Both the position numbers and the translations under genes were made by a program. The notes beneath the pieces were generated by a model. The model ran no database searches and was not told the DNA's origin. It saw only the letters and a program-made list of their open reading frames with translations. From Candidatus Cryptobacteroides avicola (lineage in GTDB: Bacteria > Bacteroidota > Bacteroidia > Bacteroidales > UBA932): DNA of 58,484 nucleotides. The stretch lies in NCBI GenBank assembly GCA_017695115.1, contig JADILV010000073.1, forward strand, positions 1-58,484, read 5' to 3'. This document shows, piece by piece, positions 24,736 to 33,091 of this stretch; within the stretch, counting starts at the first letter, position 1; every line of letters begins with the position of its first letter.

Positions 24736-27700
24736 TCAAATTTTCCTGACATCTATATTTATCGGAGTATCGCCCCATTCAACCTCTGCGCCGTGCACAT
24801 CTCCTTCCGCCCGCATAAGAACGATATCCGCGGAAAGGGTCTGGGCAAGCACATAGTTCCTGAAATTCTCCAGCGAATCATTCAGTTCGGCGTAATTGTC
24901 CCCGTCAGCGTATATCGTGACATTCACCCTGTCGGTAACATCGAACCCGCTGTCCTTCCTCAGATTCTGTATCCTGTTTATCAGTTCCCTCGCCGTACCT
25001 TCCTGCTTCAGAGTGTCGGTGATGGTGACGTCAAGTGCAAGTGTCAGCGGCCCGTCCGAAGCTACAAGCCATCCTGGCATGTCCTCGGATGAAATCTCAT
25101 AATCGCCGGCGGCCAATTGCACATCTCCGGACGGCAGATGAAGAAGGTATCCCGACTCCCCGCTTGCCTGCACCGCGGCAATCTCCGTCTGTGAAAGGCC
25201 TGCAAATGCAGCGGCGATTTCCTTCATCTGTTTGCCGTACTTCTTTCCGAGAGTCTTGAAATTAGGCTTTATCTTCTTGGTAATAAGACCTGCAGTATCT
25301 GCGATGAATTCAGCGTCCTTGACATTGACCTCAACAAGAAGAAGCGCCTTTACTTTCTCAAGCTGCTCTTTGACAGTACTGTCAATAACAGGAATTATAA
25401 GTTTTGAAAGCGGCTGGCGGACTTTGATATTGACTTTTCTTCTGAGAGCCAGCACCATAGAAGACGCCCTCTGGGCAAGAGCCATCCTTTCTTCCAGATC
25501 CTTGTCGACTACCGACGCATCGTATGACGGCATCGGCACATAATGTACAGACTCAGCATCCGGCACCAGATCAAGATAAAGTCTTTCCATAAAGAACGGA
25601 GCAATAGGCGCAGCCAGAAGGGCCACATCCACAAGCACTTCGTATAATGTCTGATATGCAGTCAGTTTGTCATGGTCCATCTCTCCGCCCCAGAAGCGCT
25701 TCCTGTTAAGGCGTACATACCAGTTGCTCAGATGGTCGCAAACGAAATCCTGGATAAGCCGTCCGGCAGTCGTTATATCATAATCCTCGTATGCTGCCTC
25801 TACATTCTTCGCCAGAGTATTGAGAAGGGAAATTATCCACCTGTCTATCTCCGGACGCTCCGCTACCGGAATGTTCTCCACAGCGGCAGGATCGAAGCCG
25901 TCCACATTGGCATACAGGGCAAAGAATGAATATGTATTGTACAGTGTGCCGAAGAATTTTCTGCGGACTTCATCGACACCGGCTTCATCGAACTTAAGAT
26001 TGTCCCATGGCTGGGAATTGGTAAGCATATACCATCTCAATGCATCCGGACCGTATTTGTCGAGAGCCTTGAACGGATCGACTGCATTGCCGAGCCGCTT
26101 GCTCATCTTGTTGCCGTCCTTGTCAAGCACAAGCCCGTTGGATATGACCCTCTTGAATGCACAGGTTCCGCTCACCATAGTATGAATGGCGTGCAGGGTA
26201 TAGAACCATCCTCTGGTCTGGTCCACTCCTTCCGCTATAAAATCGGCAGTACAGCCGAATTTCGGATTCCCCAGGTTTCTCAGGCCCTCCTGGGCATAAG
26301 GCATTGACCCCGAGTCAAACCACACGTCGATAAGATCCGGCTCGCGGAACATCTTCTTTCCGCTATCGGACACGAGGTAGATTTCATCCACATACGGTCT
26401 GTGAAGATCTATTTTCCCGTAATTTTCGCGTGACATGTCATCCGGATTGAAACCTTTGTCCTTCAAAGGATTTGACGGCATTATCCCGGCCTCCACAGAC
26501 TTTTCTATTTCCGCATAGAGTTCTTTGAGCGACCCTATGCACTTCTCTTCCCTGCCGTCTTCGCTTCTCCAGACAGGAAGCGGCGTTCCCCAGTAGCGGC
26601 TGCGGGAAAGGTTCCAGTCCTGGATATTCTCAAGCCACTTCCCGAAACGTCCGGTCCCTGTAGACTCGGGCTTCCAGGCAATAGTGTCATTCAACTCTAT
26701 CATCTTCTCCCTGACGGCGGTAGTCTTTATGAACCACGAATCCAGTGGATAGTAGAGCACCGGCTTGTCCGTCCTCCAGCAGTGCGGATATGTATGCACG
26801 TGCTTTTCTATCTTGAACGCCTTGCCCTGCTGTTTCAGCATCACGCAAAGATCGACATCGAGGGTCGGGGCATCGGGACCGAGAGTATCATCGTACGCAT
26901 TCTTGACATACCGTCCGGCAAACTCTTCATATTCAGGAGCCACCCTTTCGGCAATATAGGCAGGGTCCATATCTTCGATCCTGTAGAAACGTCCCTTCCT
27001 GTCCACCTGCGCCTGCCTGTCACCGTTGCGGTCTATTACCATAAGAGGCGGCACGCCATTGGCTTTGGCGACCTTGTCATCATCCGCACCGAATGTAGGG
27101 GCGATATGGACAATACCGGTAGTCCCCTCGTCCGTTGTCACGTAATCCCCCGGTATCACTCTGAACGCTCCGGCATCAGGTCTGAACCAAGGTATCAGCT
27201 GCCTATACGTAATCCCCACCAGATCAGAACCTTTAAACTTGCCGTCCAGCACTTTGTACGGGACAAGCCTGTCACCCGGCCTGTAGTCTTCCACCGGAAT
27301 GTCCTTCGCTTTCGGGTTAAATACGGAATCCACAAGCACTTCTGCTACTACGTAGACGATCTGATCCCCGGTATAAGGATTGAAAGAAAGTACCCTTACA
27401 TAGTCTATGTCCGGTCCCACGCACAAAGCGGTATTGGACGGAAGCGTCCACGGGGTAGTCGTCCATGCAAGGAAACATACAGGCAGAGTCCCGCAACCGA
27501 AAAGCGCCTGCGACTTCTCGTCCTTTATCACTTCAAACTGCACTACCGCAGTGGTATCTTTCACATCACGGTAACATCCCGGCTGGTTGAGCTCATGCGA
27601 ACTCAGCCCCGTACCGGCGGCAGGGGAATACGGCTGTATGGAATAGCCTTTATAAAGAAGGCCCTTACCGTAAATGTCCTTGAGAAGATACCACAGTGTC

Positions 27701-28176
27701 TCGATATACCTGTTGTCATACGTAATATACGGATCATCCATGTCCACCCAATACCCTATCCTCTCCGTAAGGTTGACCCACTCGCGGGTATATTTCATCA
27801 CCTCTTTACGGCACGCCCGGTTATATTCTTCGACACTTATCCTGGTACCTATGTCCTCTTTGGTTATGCCGAGCATCTTCTCCACCCCCAGCTCTACAGG
27901 AAGCCCATGGGTATCCCACCCCGCACGTCTCTCTACCCGGTAGCCGCTCTGGGTCTTGTACCTGCAGACAGCATCTTTTATGGAACGGGCCATCACATGA
28001 TGTATTCCCGGCATTCCGTTTGCCGAAGGCGGTCCTTCAAAGAATATGAACTCCGGAGCACCTTCGCGTACCTCAAGGGAATGCTCGAAAGCGCGGTTCT
28101 TCTTCCATCTGTCCAGAATCTCGTTACCTGTCTGTACCAGGTCAAGGCATTTATACTCTTTAAATCCCATATACAT
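24736..28176 (-). CDS. ileS: Isoleucine-tRNA ligase
   Basis: Class I synthetase charging tRNA-Ile, 1146 aa from ATG 28176 (1144 from ATG 28170), the longer eukaryote-like IleS type. The HIGH-equivalent lies in PPSANGMPGIHHV and the KMSKS loop is DGNKMSKRLGN. The editing domain and the anticodon-binding domain (about residue 760 onward) are present. An open frame continues about 190 codons upstream through the divergent cvpA gene and was rejected. It heads ileS-dksA-lspA and has a TATATTTG box at 28270-28277 that gives a leader of nearly 90 bases. Confidence 0.96.
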   Translation of the reverse strand: MYMGFKEYKCLDLVQTGNEILDRWKKNRAFEHSLEVREGAPEFIFFEGPPSANGMPGIHHVMARSIKDAVCRYKTQSGYRVERRAGWDTHGLPVELGVEKMLGITKEDIGTRISVEEYNRACRKEVMKYTREWVNLTERIGYWVDMDDPYITYDNRYIETLWYLLKDIYGKGLLYKGYSIQPYSPAAGTGLSSHELNQPGCYRDVKDTTAVVQFEVIKDEKSQALFGCGTLPVCFLAWTTTPWTLPSNTALCVGPDIDYVRVLSFNPYTGDQIVYVVAEVLVDSVFNPKAKDIPVEDYRPGDRLVPYKVLDGKFKGSDLVGITYRQLIPWFRPDAGAFRVIPGDYVTTDEGTTGIVHIAPTFGADDDKVAKANGVPPLMVIDRNGDRQAQVDRKGRFYRIEDMDPAYIAERVAPEYEEFAGRYVKNAYDDTLGPDAPTLDVDLCVMLKQQGKAFKIEKHVHTYPHCWRTDKPVLYYPLDSWFIKTTAVREKMIELNDTIAWKPESTGTGRFGKWLENIQDWNLSRSRYWGTPLPVWRSEDGREEKCIGSLKELYAEIEKSVEAGIMPSNPLKDKGFNPDDMSRENYGKIDLHRPYVDEIYLVSDSGKKMFREPDLIDVWFDSGSMPYAQEGLRNLGNPKFGCTADFIAEGVDQTRGWFYTLHAIHTMVSGTCAFKRVISNGLVLDKDGNKMSKRLGNAVDPFKALDKYGPDALRWYMLTNSQPWDNLKFDEAGVDEVRRKFFGTLYNTYSFFALYANVDGFDPAAVENIPVAERPEIDRWIISLLNTLAKNVEAAYEDYDITTAGRLIQDFVCDHLSNWYVRLNRKRFWGGEMDHDKLTAYQTLYEVLVDVALLAAPIAPFFMERLYLDLVPDAESVHYVPMPSYDASVVDKDLEERMALAQRASSMVLALRRKVNIKVRQPLSKLIIPVIDSTVKEQLEKVKALLLVEVNVKDAEFIADTAGLITKKIKPNFKTLGKKYGKQMKEIAAAFAGLSQTEIAAVQASGESGYLLHLPSGDVQLAAGDYEISSEDMPGWLVASDGPLTLALDVTITDTLKQEGTARELINRIQNLRKDSGFDVTDRVNVTIYADGDNYAELNDSLENFRNYVLAQTLSADIVLMRAEGDVHGAEVEWGDTPINIDVRKI

Positions 28177-28229
28177 TGTTTTTTCCGTCCTTGTCAGACC
28201 GGTTATGGAATATTTGCAAAAATTTTCCG

Positions 28230-28237
28230 TAATTTTG
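28230..28237 (+). promoter_or_regulatory. Bacteroidota -7 box for cvpA-tsaB
   Basis: TAATTTTG, 54 bases before the cvpA ATG. It lies upstream (left) of the minus-strand box at 28270-28277, so the predicted transcripts overlap by about 20 bases at their 5' ends. Confidence 0.5.
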
Positions 28238-28269
28238 CAGGCCGGTCCGGCAACTGTTTTTTCAGCTTG

Positions 28270-28277
28270 CAAATATA
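28270..28277 (-). promoter_or_regulatory. Bacteroidota -7 box for the ileS run
   Basis: TATATTTG on the minus strand. Predicted start near 28263, giving an ileS leader of about 87 bases. I did not find a T-box-like or other recognisable riboregulator in that leader. Confidence 0.5.
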
Positions 28278-28291
28278 CGTAAAAAAAAACA

Positions 28292-28786
28292 ATGAACATC
28301 ATTGATATAATAATCCTCTTGTGCTTTGTGCCCGCTATCATAAACGGGCTGAGAAAAGGTCTCATAGCCCAGGTCGTAGCCATCATATCGATAATTCTCG
28401 GCGTATGGCTGTCGTTCAAATTCTCCTCGCTTGTCAGCGGATGGATGGCCGGATGGTTTGACGGAGCTTCTCCCGCCATACTCAACATAGTGGCATTTGT
28501 CGTCATTCTGGTGGTAGTGATATTCGCCTTGTTCGCCCTGGGCAAAATAATAGAGGCCAGCATAAAGATCATCATGCTCGGATGGCTCAACCGCCTGCTG
28601 GGACTGTTGTTCGCCCTTCTGAAATGCACACTGATAATAGGGCTCGTGATAATAATGTTCAATTCCATCAACTCCAGTCTCAATCTGGTATCGGAAGACA
28701 CGCTGTCCGGCTCTGTCCTGTACCCTCCTTTCAAGGAAATGGCATACAGTATATTCCCTTACCTGAAAGAACTGCTTTTCAAATAG
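28292..28786 (+). CDS. cvpA: CvpA-family membrane protein
   Basis: 164-aa inner-membrane protein with four hydrophobic segments. The N terminus NIIDIIILLCFVPAIINGLRKG matches the CvpA family start, and FKFSSLVSGWMAGW and LGWLNRLLGLLFALLKC are family-like. CvpA proteins are linked to envelope integrity and colicin V production, but the molecular activity is unknown. tsaB starts 8 bases after it. Confidence 0.9.
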   Translation: MNIIDIIILLCFVPAIINGLRKGLIAQVVAIISIILGVWLSFKFSSLVSGWMAGWFDGASPAILNIVAFVVILVVVIFALFALGKIIEASIKIIMLGWLNRLLGLLFALLKCTLIIGLVIIMFNSINSSLNLVSEDTLSGSVLYPPFKEMAYSIFPYLKELLFK

Positions 28787-28793
28787 AACAGAC

Positions 28794-29492
28794 ATGGACA
28801 CCATCATACTCATAGAAACATCCACCGGACTGTGCTCTACAGCCATGGCCCGGGACGGAAAGATAATATCATACAAGGAAAGTACGGAACCCCGCTCGCA
28901 TGCATCGCTGACCGCGGTATTCATAAAGGAAATGCTGGATGAAACGGGAATCGGACCGGCAGAGTGCAATGCAGTATGCGTAAGCATGGGCCCAGGATCA
29001 TATACCGGGCTGCGGGTAGGCGTGTCTACAGCCAAAGGGCTGTGCTTCGGTGCCGGAATACCACTTCTGGCCGTGGGGACATTGGACACGCTGGTCTGGC
29101 AGGCAAAATCAGAGGGGCTGATACCAGAAGGATGCAGATACATCATACCCATGATCGATGCCAGGAGGATGGAAGTGTACACGGCAGTATTCTCGGCGGA
29201 CGGCAGACAGCTGACGGAAACGGCACCGCTGATAGTGTCAGAAGACAGCTTCGGGAACTATCTTGACGAAGGGCCTGTCCTGTTCATAGGAGACGGAGCC
29301 GGCAAGACGGCCTCTGTAATAAGGCATCCTGATGCGCATTTCATCCAATGCTGCCCGAAAGCATCGTCAATGCTCGTACCTGCCATGACAGAGTACAAAG
29401 AAAAACGGTTCAAAGACGTTGCGTACTTCGAACCGTTCTATCTGAAGGAGTTCGTTGCGACCGTAAGCCGCAAATCAGTTCTGGGAAAATAG
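28794..29492 (+). CDS. tsaB: tRNA threonylcarbamoyladenosine biosynthesis protein TsaB
   Basis: Inactive-kinase-fold scaffold that dimerises with TsaD (Kae1) for the t6A37 modification of ANN-decoding tRNAs. 232 aa. The N-terminal ASKHA start ILIETSTGLCSTAMA and the TsaD-contact segment SMGPGSYTGLRVGVSTAKGL are intact. It follows cvpA closely and is near convergent with the thioredoxin-fold lipoprotein gene (7-base gap). Confidence 0.94.
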   Translation: MDTIILIETSTGLCSTAMARDGKIISYKESTEPRSHASLTAVFIKEMLDETGIGPAECNAVCVSMGPGSYTGLRVGVSTAKGLCFGAGIPLLAVGTLDTLVWQAKSEGLIPEGCRYIIPMIDARRMEVYTAVFSADGRQLTETAPLIVSEDSFGNYLDEGPVLFIGDGAGKTASVIRHPDAHFIQCCPKASSMLVPAMTEYKEKRFKDVAYFEPFYLKEFVATVSRKSVLGK

Positions 29493-29499
29493 TCTGGGT

Positions 29500-30636
29500 C
29501 TACTTCAACAGACGTGCTATAGCCTTTCTGAGAGATGAGGCATCTGCAATGTTGCCGTCAATCATTTCTCCGTCCGAAATCACAAAAGAGACCGGAAGCC
29601 TGTCAAGATTGTACAGAACCAGTGAAGACGAGCCTGCACCCAGACCGTCACATACATTGATCCAGCCGAGTTCCTGATCTTTGACTGTCCTTGCCCACTG
29701 CGCCTTGTCCGTATCCAAAGCTACCTGATAGATTTCCAGGCCTTTGGAATGGAATTCCTTGTACAGCGGCTTGAGCACATCAAGATTGAACATCTTCTGG
29801 GCGGCATCGGACGATGTCCAGAAATGGAGAAGGACGACTTTTGCGTCCACTTCACTCAGTCTGACTTTCCGCGCATTTACATCAGGAAGTTCCAGGTCCG
29901 GGAAAGAAAGTTCCGGAGCATTTTCAATCCTTATGCTCAGAGAAAGGAGATCAGACCGCTTCTTCGCCTCCTTCTTCAGAGCCTTTACATATTTCGACTC
30001 GGGATATACGGTTTCCAGAGAATCGCACATATTATTGAAGTGTATGGCATCCGTCTGCTGGGCAAAGACAGGCAGATCAGTGCCTACAACCTGGTACAGG
30101 ACCGGAACTACAGTCAGCGAATGTGAATTTTCAAGAATATACCTGACCCTGCCACGATAGTAGTCCGTATATGCTTTCGCCATCTCCTTCCTCACTTCTG
30201 CGGCTTCCGAAGATGCCGCATCAAGTCCGGCAAGCCTGTCGGCAAGAGAGGCGAACTCTACTGTAAAATCAGAGAAATCCTTTTCAACGGATGCCAGCTT
30301 CTCACTCTCTTCCGAACCTTCAACCGTAAAGCGTCCGACAGTATCGGTCTTGACTGACACCCTGTCCCCACGGTCAAGGAGAAGGGAAGCTATCTTGGTT
30401 TCATCATGGAAAAGATACACGAACTCGGGCTGCCCTTCAGCTACCGGAACTTTATAAGAGAAATGACCTGAAGCATCCGTTTCCAACGTATCCAATACCT
30501 TATAGGTATTCACATCCAGAAGCTTTACTATCACTTCACCTTTTCCGAGCCCTTCGACTTCACCATTGATACGCGCCGATTTTCCACAGGAAACCAGCAG
30601 CCCGGCCGCCAAAGAAAAGGCGGCAAGTACAGACAT
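29500..30636 (-). CDS. Thioredoxin-fold lipoprotein (TlpA/AhpC-TSA-like) lacking the CxxC
   Basis: 378-aa periplasm-facing lipoprotein with a Cys in the lipobox (LLVSCGKS). A DUF4369-like N-terminal domain (residues about 22-110; INGEVEGLGKGEVIVKLLD) and a helical middle (about 120-240) lead to a thioredoxin-like domain (about 243-378). Where TlpA proteins have WCxxC this one has FWTSSDAAQ, so no active-site Cys is present and it cannot do disulfide exchange in the usual way. I chose the ATG at 30636, just after the HIT stop; an ATG at 30651 (adding five residues) overlaps the HIT gene. Likely structural or binding role. Confidence 0.8.
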   Translation of the reverse strand: MSVLAAFSLAAGLLVSCGKSARINGEVEGLGKGEVIVKLLDVNTYKVLDTLETDASGHFSYKVPVAEGQPEFVYLFHDETKIASLLLDRGDRVSVKTDTVGRFTVEGSEESEKLASVEKDFSDFTVEFASLADRLAGLDAASSEAAEVRKEMAKAYTDYYRGRVRYILENSHSLTVVPVLYQVVGTDLPVFAQQTDAIHFNNMCDSLETVYPESKYVKALKKEAKKRSDLLSLSIRIENAPELSFPDLELPDVNARKVRLSEVDAKVVLLHFWTSSDAAQKMFNLDVLKPLYKEFHSKGLEIYQVALDTDKAQWARTVKDQELGWINVCDGLGAGSSSLVLYNLDRLPVSFVISDGEMIDGNIADASSLRKAIARLLK

Positions 30637-30637
30637 T

Positions 30638-31042
30638 CTACAGTTTTTCATACTCAGCCGATATTTTTGATGCTATCCGTACGAACTCCTCCGGTGAAAG
30701 GGAGAGCTTGTCTTTCCTGAAATCAAGGTCAGACTCACTGTTAAGCGGTACGAGATGGATATGGGTATGAGGGACTTCCATGCCGAGAACAGCAACGCCT
30801 ACACGCTTGCACGGGATTGCACGCCCGACAGCCTGTGCCACTTTCCTTGCAAAAGCGCAAAGGCCCATATAGGTCTTTTCATCAAGATGGAAAATGTAAT
30901 CGTCCTCTACGTTGCGCGGAATGACAAGGGTATGCCCCTCCGCAAGAGGATTTATATCCAGAAAGGCATAGAAATCCTCATTCTCTGCAACCTTATAGGA
31001 AGGGATCTCTCCTTTTGCTATTTTGGTGAATATTGTAGCCAT
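30638..31042 (-). CDS. HIT-family nucleotide hydrolase (HinT-like)
   Basis: 134-aa histidine-triad protein, which in the family hydrolyses purine nucleoside phosphoramidates. The HIT motif HTHIHL is at residues 92-97 and the family N terminus TIFTKIAKGEIPSYKV is intact. It lies 4 bases after greA and overlaps or abuts the lipoprotein gene, so the three are probably one transcript. The in vivo substrate is unknown. Confidence 0.92.
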   Translation of the reverse strand: MATIFTKIAKGEIPSYKVAENEDFYAFLDINPLAEGHTLVIPRNVEDDYIFHLDEKTYMGLCAFARKVAQAVGRAIPCKRVGVAVLGMEVPHTHIHLVPLNSESDLDFRKDKLSLSPEEFVRIASKISAEYEKL

Positions 31043-31046
31043 AGGT

Positions 31047-31514
31047 CTAAAGCGTTATGTCCAGGATTTCGAACTTGATAATTCCGGAAGGGACCTTTGC
31101 ATCTACGACCTCTCCTTTCGAATGTCCCATCAAAGCCCGTCCGATAGGGGTGGTGGCGGCAAGCTTTCCGGAAGCGAAATCGGCTTCACTCTCACCTACC
31201 AGAGTGAATTCGACAATCTGGTTGTTGCTGAGATTCTTCACTTTCACCTTGTTCAGCATCTGTACCTTATCCGTACCGATCTGCGACTCGTCGATTACCC
31301 TGGCATTGGCCACAAGATTCTGGAGCTTTGAGATTTTAAGTTCCAGCAGGCCCTGTGCCTCCCTGGCGGCTTCGTACTCCGCATTTTCAGACAGGTCTCC
31401 TTTATCTCTTGCTTCCGCTATCTGTGCGGAAATCACAGGTCTCTGTGCAATCGCTTCCGAAAGGTCTTTCTTCAGTTTGTCCAGACCTTCCTGGGTCATG
31501 TAATGTAATTCCAT
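31047..31514 (-). CDS. greA: Transcription elongation factor GreA
   Basis: 155-aa factor that rescues backtracked RNA polymerase by stimulating transcript cleavage. The coiled-coil N terminus (YMTQEGLDKLKKDL, about residues 5-75) has the acidic tip DKGDLSENAEYEAA expected for GreA. The C-terminal FKBP-like domain ends in GIIKFEILDITL. Two promoter boxes lie in the 181-base upstream gap. Start at the first ATG. Confidence 0.95.
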   Translation of the reverse strand: MELHYMTQEGLDKLKKDLSEAIAQRPVISAQIAEARDKGDLSENAEYEAAREAQGLLELKISKLQNLVANARVIDESQIGTDKVQMLNKVKVKNLSNNQIVEFTLVGESEADFASGKLAATTPIGRALMGHSKGEVVDAKVPSGIIKFEILDITL

Positions 31515-31608
31515 AACTGTATGATTAATAATTCAACATCAATAAATTTCCAGGACAACGGAAAAAACAGGTTTCCGTACCGTTTTCCATCACCCCGGCA
31601 TACTTTGG

Positions 31609-31616
31609 CAAAAATA
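31609..31616 (-). promoter_or_regulatory. Proximal -7 box for greA
   Basis: TATTTTTG on the minus strand, 94 bases before the greA ATG. Confidence 0.5.
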
Positions 31617-31623
31617 TAATCGA

Positions 31624-31642
31624 CCAAAAAATATATTTTTGG
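31624..31642. repeat. AT-rich inverted repeat in the greA leader region
   Basis: CCAAAAA, a five-base spacer ATATA, then TTTTTGG: a perfect 7-bp inverted repeat between the two greA promoter boxes. It could be an operator or the end signal of the upstream gene, but it has no flanking T run. Confidence 0.4.
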
Positions 31643-31657
31643 CCGACCCTGTCATTG

Positions 31658-31689
31658 CAAATATAAGAATTTATATTGGTGAAACCAAA
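31658..31689 (-). promoter_or_regulatory. Distal promoter of greA
   Basis: On the minus strand TTTG (31686-31689), 20 bases, TATATTTG (31658-31665). It has both boxes at good spacing and lies just downstream of the stop codon of the small membrane-protein gene. Confidence 0.6.
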
Positions 31690-31695
31690 TATTGT

Positions 31696-32148
31696 CTAAA
31701 ACTTGGTCTTCATTATTTCCGAATAGAGGATCAGTTTTTCAGGGTCTATCCGGATTTTCCTGTCCTCGCCGGCGGGCTGTACGGAAACGGATACGGGTTC
31801 CTGACGTTTCCTGCGGTCTGCCACTATATCCTTTATCGACCTGTACCCGTCTTCCAGCAACTCCTGCGGAACCGTCCCGGCCGGCTCCGCCCCGGCATCC
31901 CGACAGTCAGTGACATGCCCTTCTGTCTCCGGGACAAATACGACTGACGGGAAAGGTTCGTCCAGGACAGGACCTGCTCCCGTCCGGACCGGTTCTCCGT
32001 CCCCTCCGTCTCCGGTCTGCTCCATGAACCTGCGGACTTTACCGGCAGCATCGGACTTCCCGGCCTGCACAAGAGTTTTCTCTATAAACTTTGCGACAGC
32101 AGGAACAATGAGAATCAGAATAGTAAGAATAGTGATAAACCCGTCCAT
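31696..32148 (-). CDS. Small membrane-anchored protein of unknown function
   Basis: 150-aa protein. From ATG 32148 it begins with one membrane helix (MDGFITILTILILIVPAVAKF), then a short basic segment, a low-complexity acidic/Gly/Pro linker (residues about 45-110), and a C-terminal piece (KIRIDPEKLILYSEIMKTKF) that looks conserved in Bacteroidota by my recollection. No enzyme motif is visible. It lies between ribF and the greA promoters on the same strand. An upstream ATG seven codons earlier is possible but would place charged residues before the helix. Confidence 0.65.
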   Translation of the reverse strand: MDGFITILTILILIVPAVAKFIEKTLVQAGKSDAAGKVRRFMEQTGDGGDGEPVRTGAGPVLDEPFPSVVFVPETEGHVTDCRDAGAEPAGTVPQELLEDGYRSIKDIVADRRKRQEPVSVSVQPAGEDRKIRIDPEKLILYSEIMKTKF

Positions 32149-32206
32149 ACAACGACCTGTTTTCATCAAAGGTCAGAAAAATTTTCAATAAGGGCAAGCC
32201 ATTCCG

Positions 32207-33091
32207 TCAAAAATCATACGAAAGACATACTTTCCTGTCTCTGGCAAGCTGCTCCTTCAAAGCATCGATAGAACCGAACCTGACCTCGTCCCTGATCTTC
32301 CTGACCATTGTCACTTCGATATCCAGCCCGTATATGTCTTCATCAAACCCGAATATATTCGTCTCGACTGTACGAGCATTCCCGGAGCCGACTGTCGGCC
32401 GGTTGCCGATATTGCACATGCCACGCCACTCTTTGCCGAGCGTACGTACCTTGACGGCATACACCCCGTTGCCGGGAATGAGCTTCAAAGGTTCATAGAG
32501 CTGCATGTTCGCAGTAGGGAATCCGATGGTCCTTCCTATCCTGTTCCCGGCGACGACAACTCCGTACAGCGAATATTCATAACCGAGCATCGCCGCCGCA
32601 TCAGTCACATCACCTGCCGAGACAAGATTCCTTATCCTGGTAGAACTCACGGCCATTCCAGGCATGCCTTCAACCATTTCGGTCCTTATCACATCCAGAC
32701 CGAGACCGCCCGCTACGGACGCGACATCCTGCGGAGAGATGGAATCCGAGCCCATCCTGTTGTCATACCCGAGAACTATGGAGGTCCCGCCGAACTTACC
32801 TATGACATATTTCCGGAGGTACTCTTCCGTAGTCAGTGCCCCGAACTCTTTCGTGAACGGCAGGACTTCCACGCGGTCCACACCGAGTTCCTTCAACATC
32901 CTCTGCTTCTCCTGCAGGGAAGACAGCAGTCTGAAAGTACGGGCTTCCTGCTGGAGCACATTACGGGGATGAGGCCAGAATGTAATCACCAGACTCTCTC
33001 CCCCGCGTGCTTCAGCAGCTTTCACAAGCTGCGATATGACAAGACGGTGTCCGAGATGGACACCGTCGAAAAATCCGGTCGCTACAACCAT
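32207..33091 (-). CDS. ribF: Bifunctional riboflavin kinase/FAD synthetase
   Basis: 294-aa enzyme converting riboflavin to FMN and then FAD. The N-terminal nucleotidyltransferase has GFFDGVHLGHR and ISSTRIR-like SSTRIRNLV. The C-terminal kinase has GRTIGFPTANM and NIGNRPTVG. The FAD made here is used by TrxB in this window. The start overlaps the end of the synthase-phosphorylase gene by 10 bases, so it is probably translated from the same message as the glycogen cluster. The N terminus is slightly short, but the first motif is complete. Confidence 0.94.
   Translation of the reverse strand: MVVATGFFDGVHLGHRLVISQLVKAAEARGGESLVITFWPHPRNVLQQEARTFRLLSSLQEKQRMLKELGVDRVEVLPFTKEFGALTTEEYLRKYVIGKFGGTSIVLGYDNRMGSDSISPQDVASVAGGLGLDVIRTEMVEGMPGMAVSSTRIRNLVSAGDVTDAAAMLGYEYSLYGVVVAGNRIGRTIGFPTANMQLYEPLKLIPGNGVYAVKVRTLGKEWRGMCNIGNRPTVGSGNARTVETNIFGFDEDIYGLDIEVTMVRKIRDEVRFGSIDALKEQLARDRKVCLSYDF

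Noticed and set aside
26782..28305. 507-codon plus-strand open frame inside ileS
   Set aside because: Shadow of the ileS reading frame; no domain pattern, unlikely composition.
28177..28734. N-terminal extension of ileS by about 190 codons
   Set aside because: It runs antisense through cvpA and lies upstream of the ileS promoter box; the known family start is at 28176 or 28170.
28262..29182. 306-codon minus-strand open frame opposite cvpA and tsaB
   Set aside because: It is antisense to two clear genes, has low-complexity His/Tyr/Gln-rich content and no family motif.
31634..31641. Plus-strand TATTTTTG box
   Set aside because: No gene lies downstream on that strand; it is probably a by-product of the AT-rich inverted repeat.
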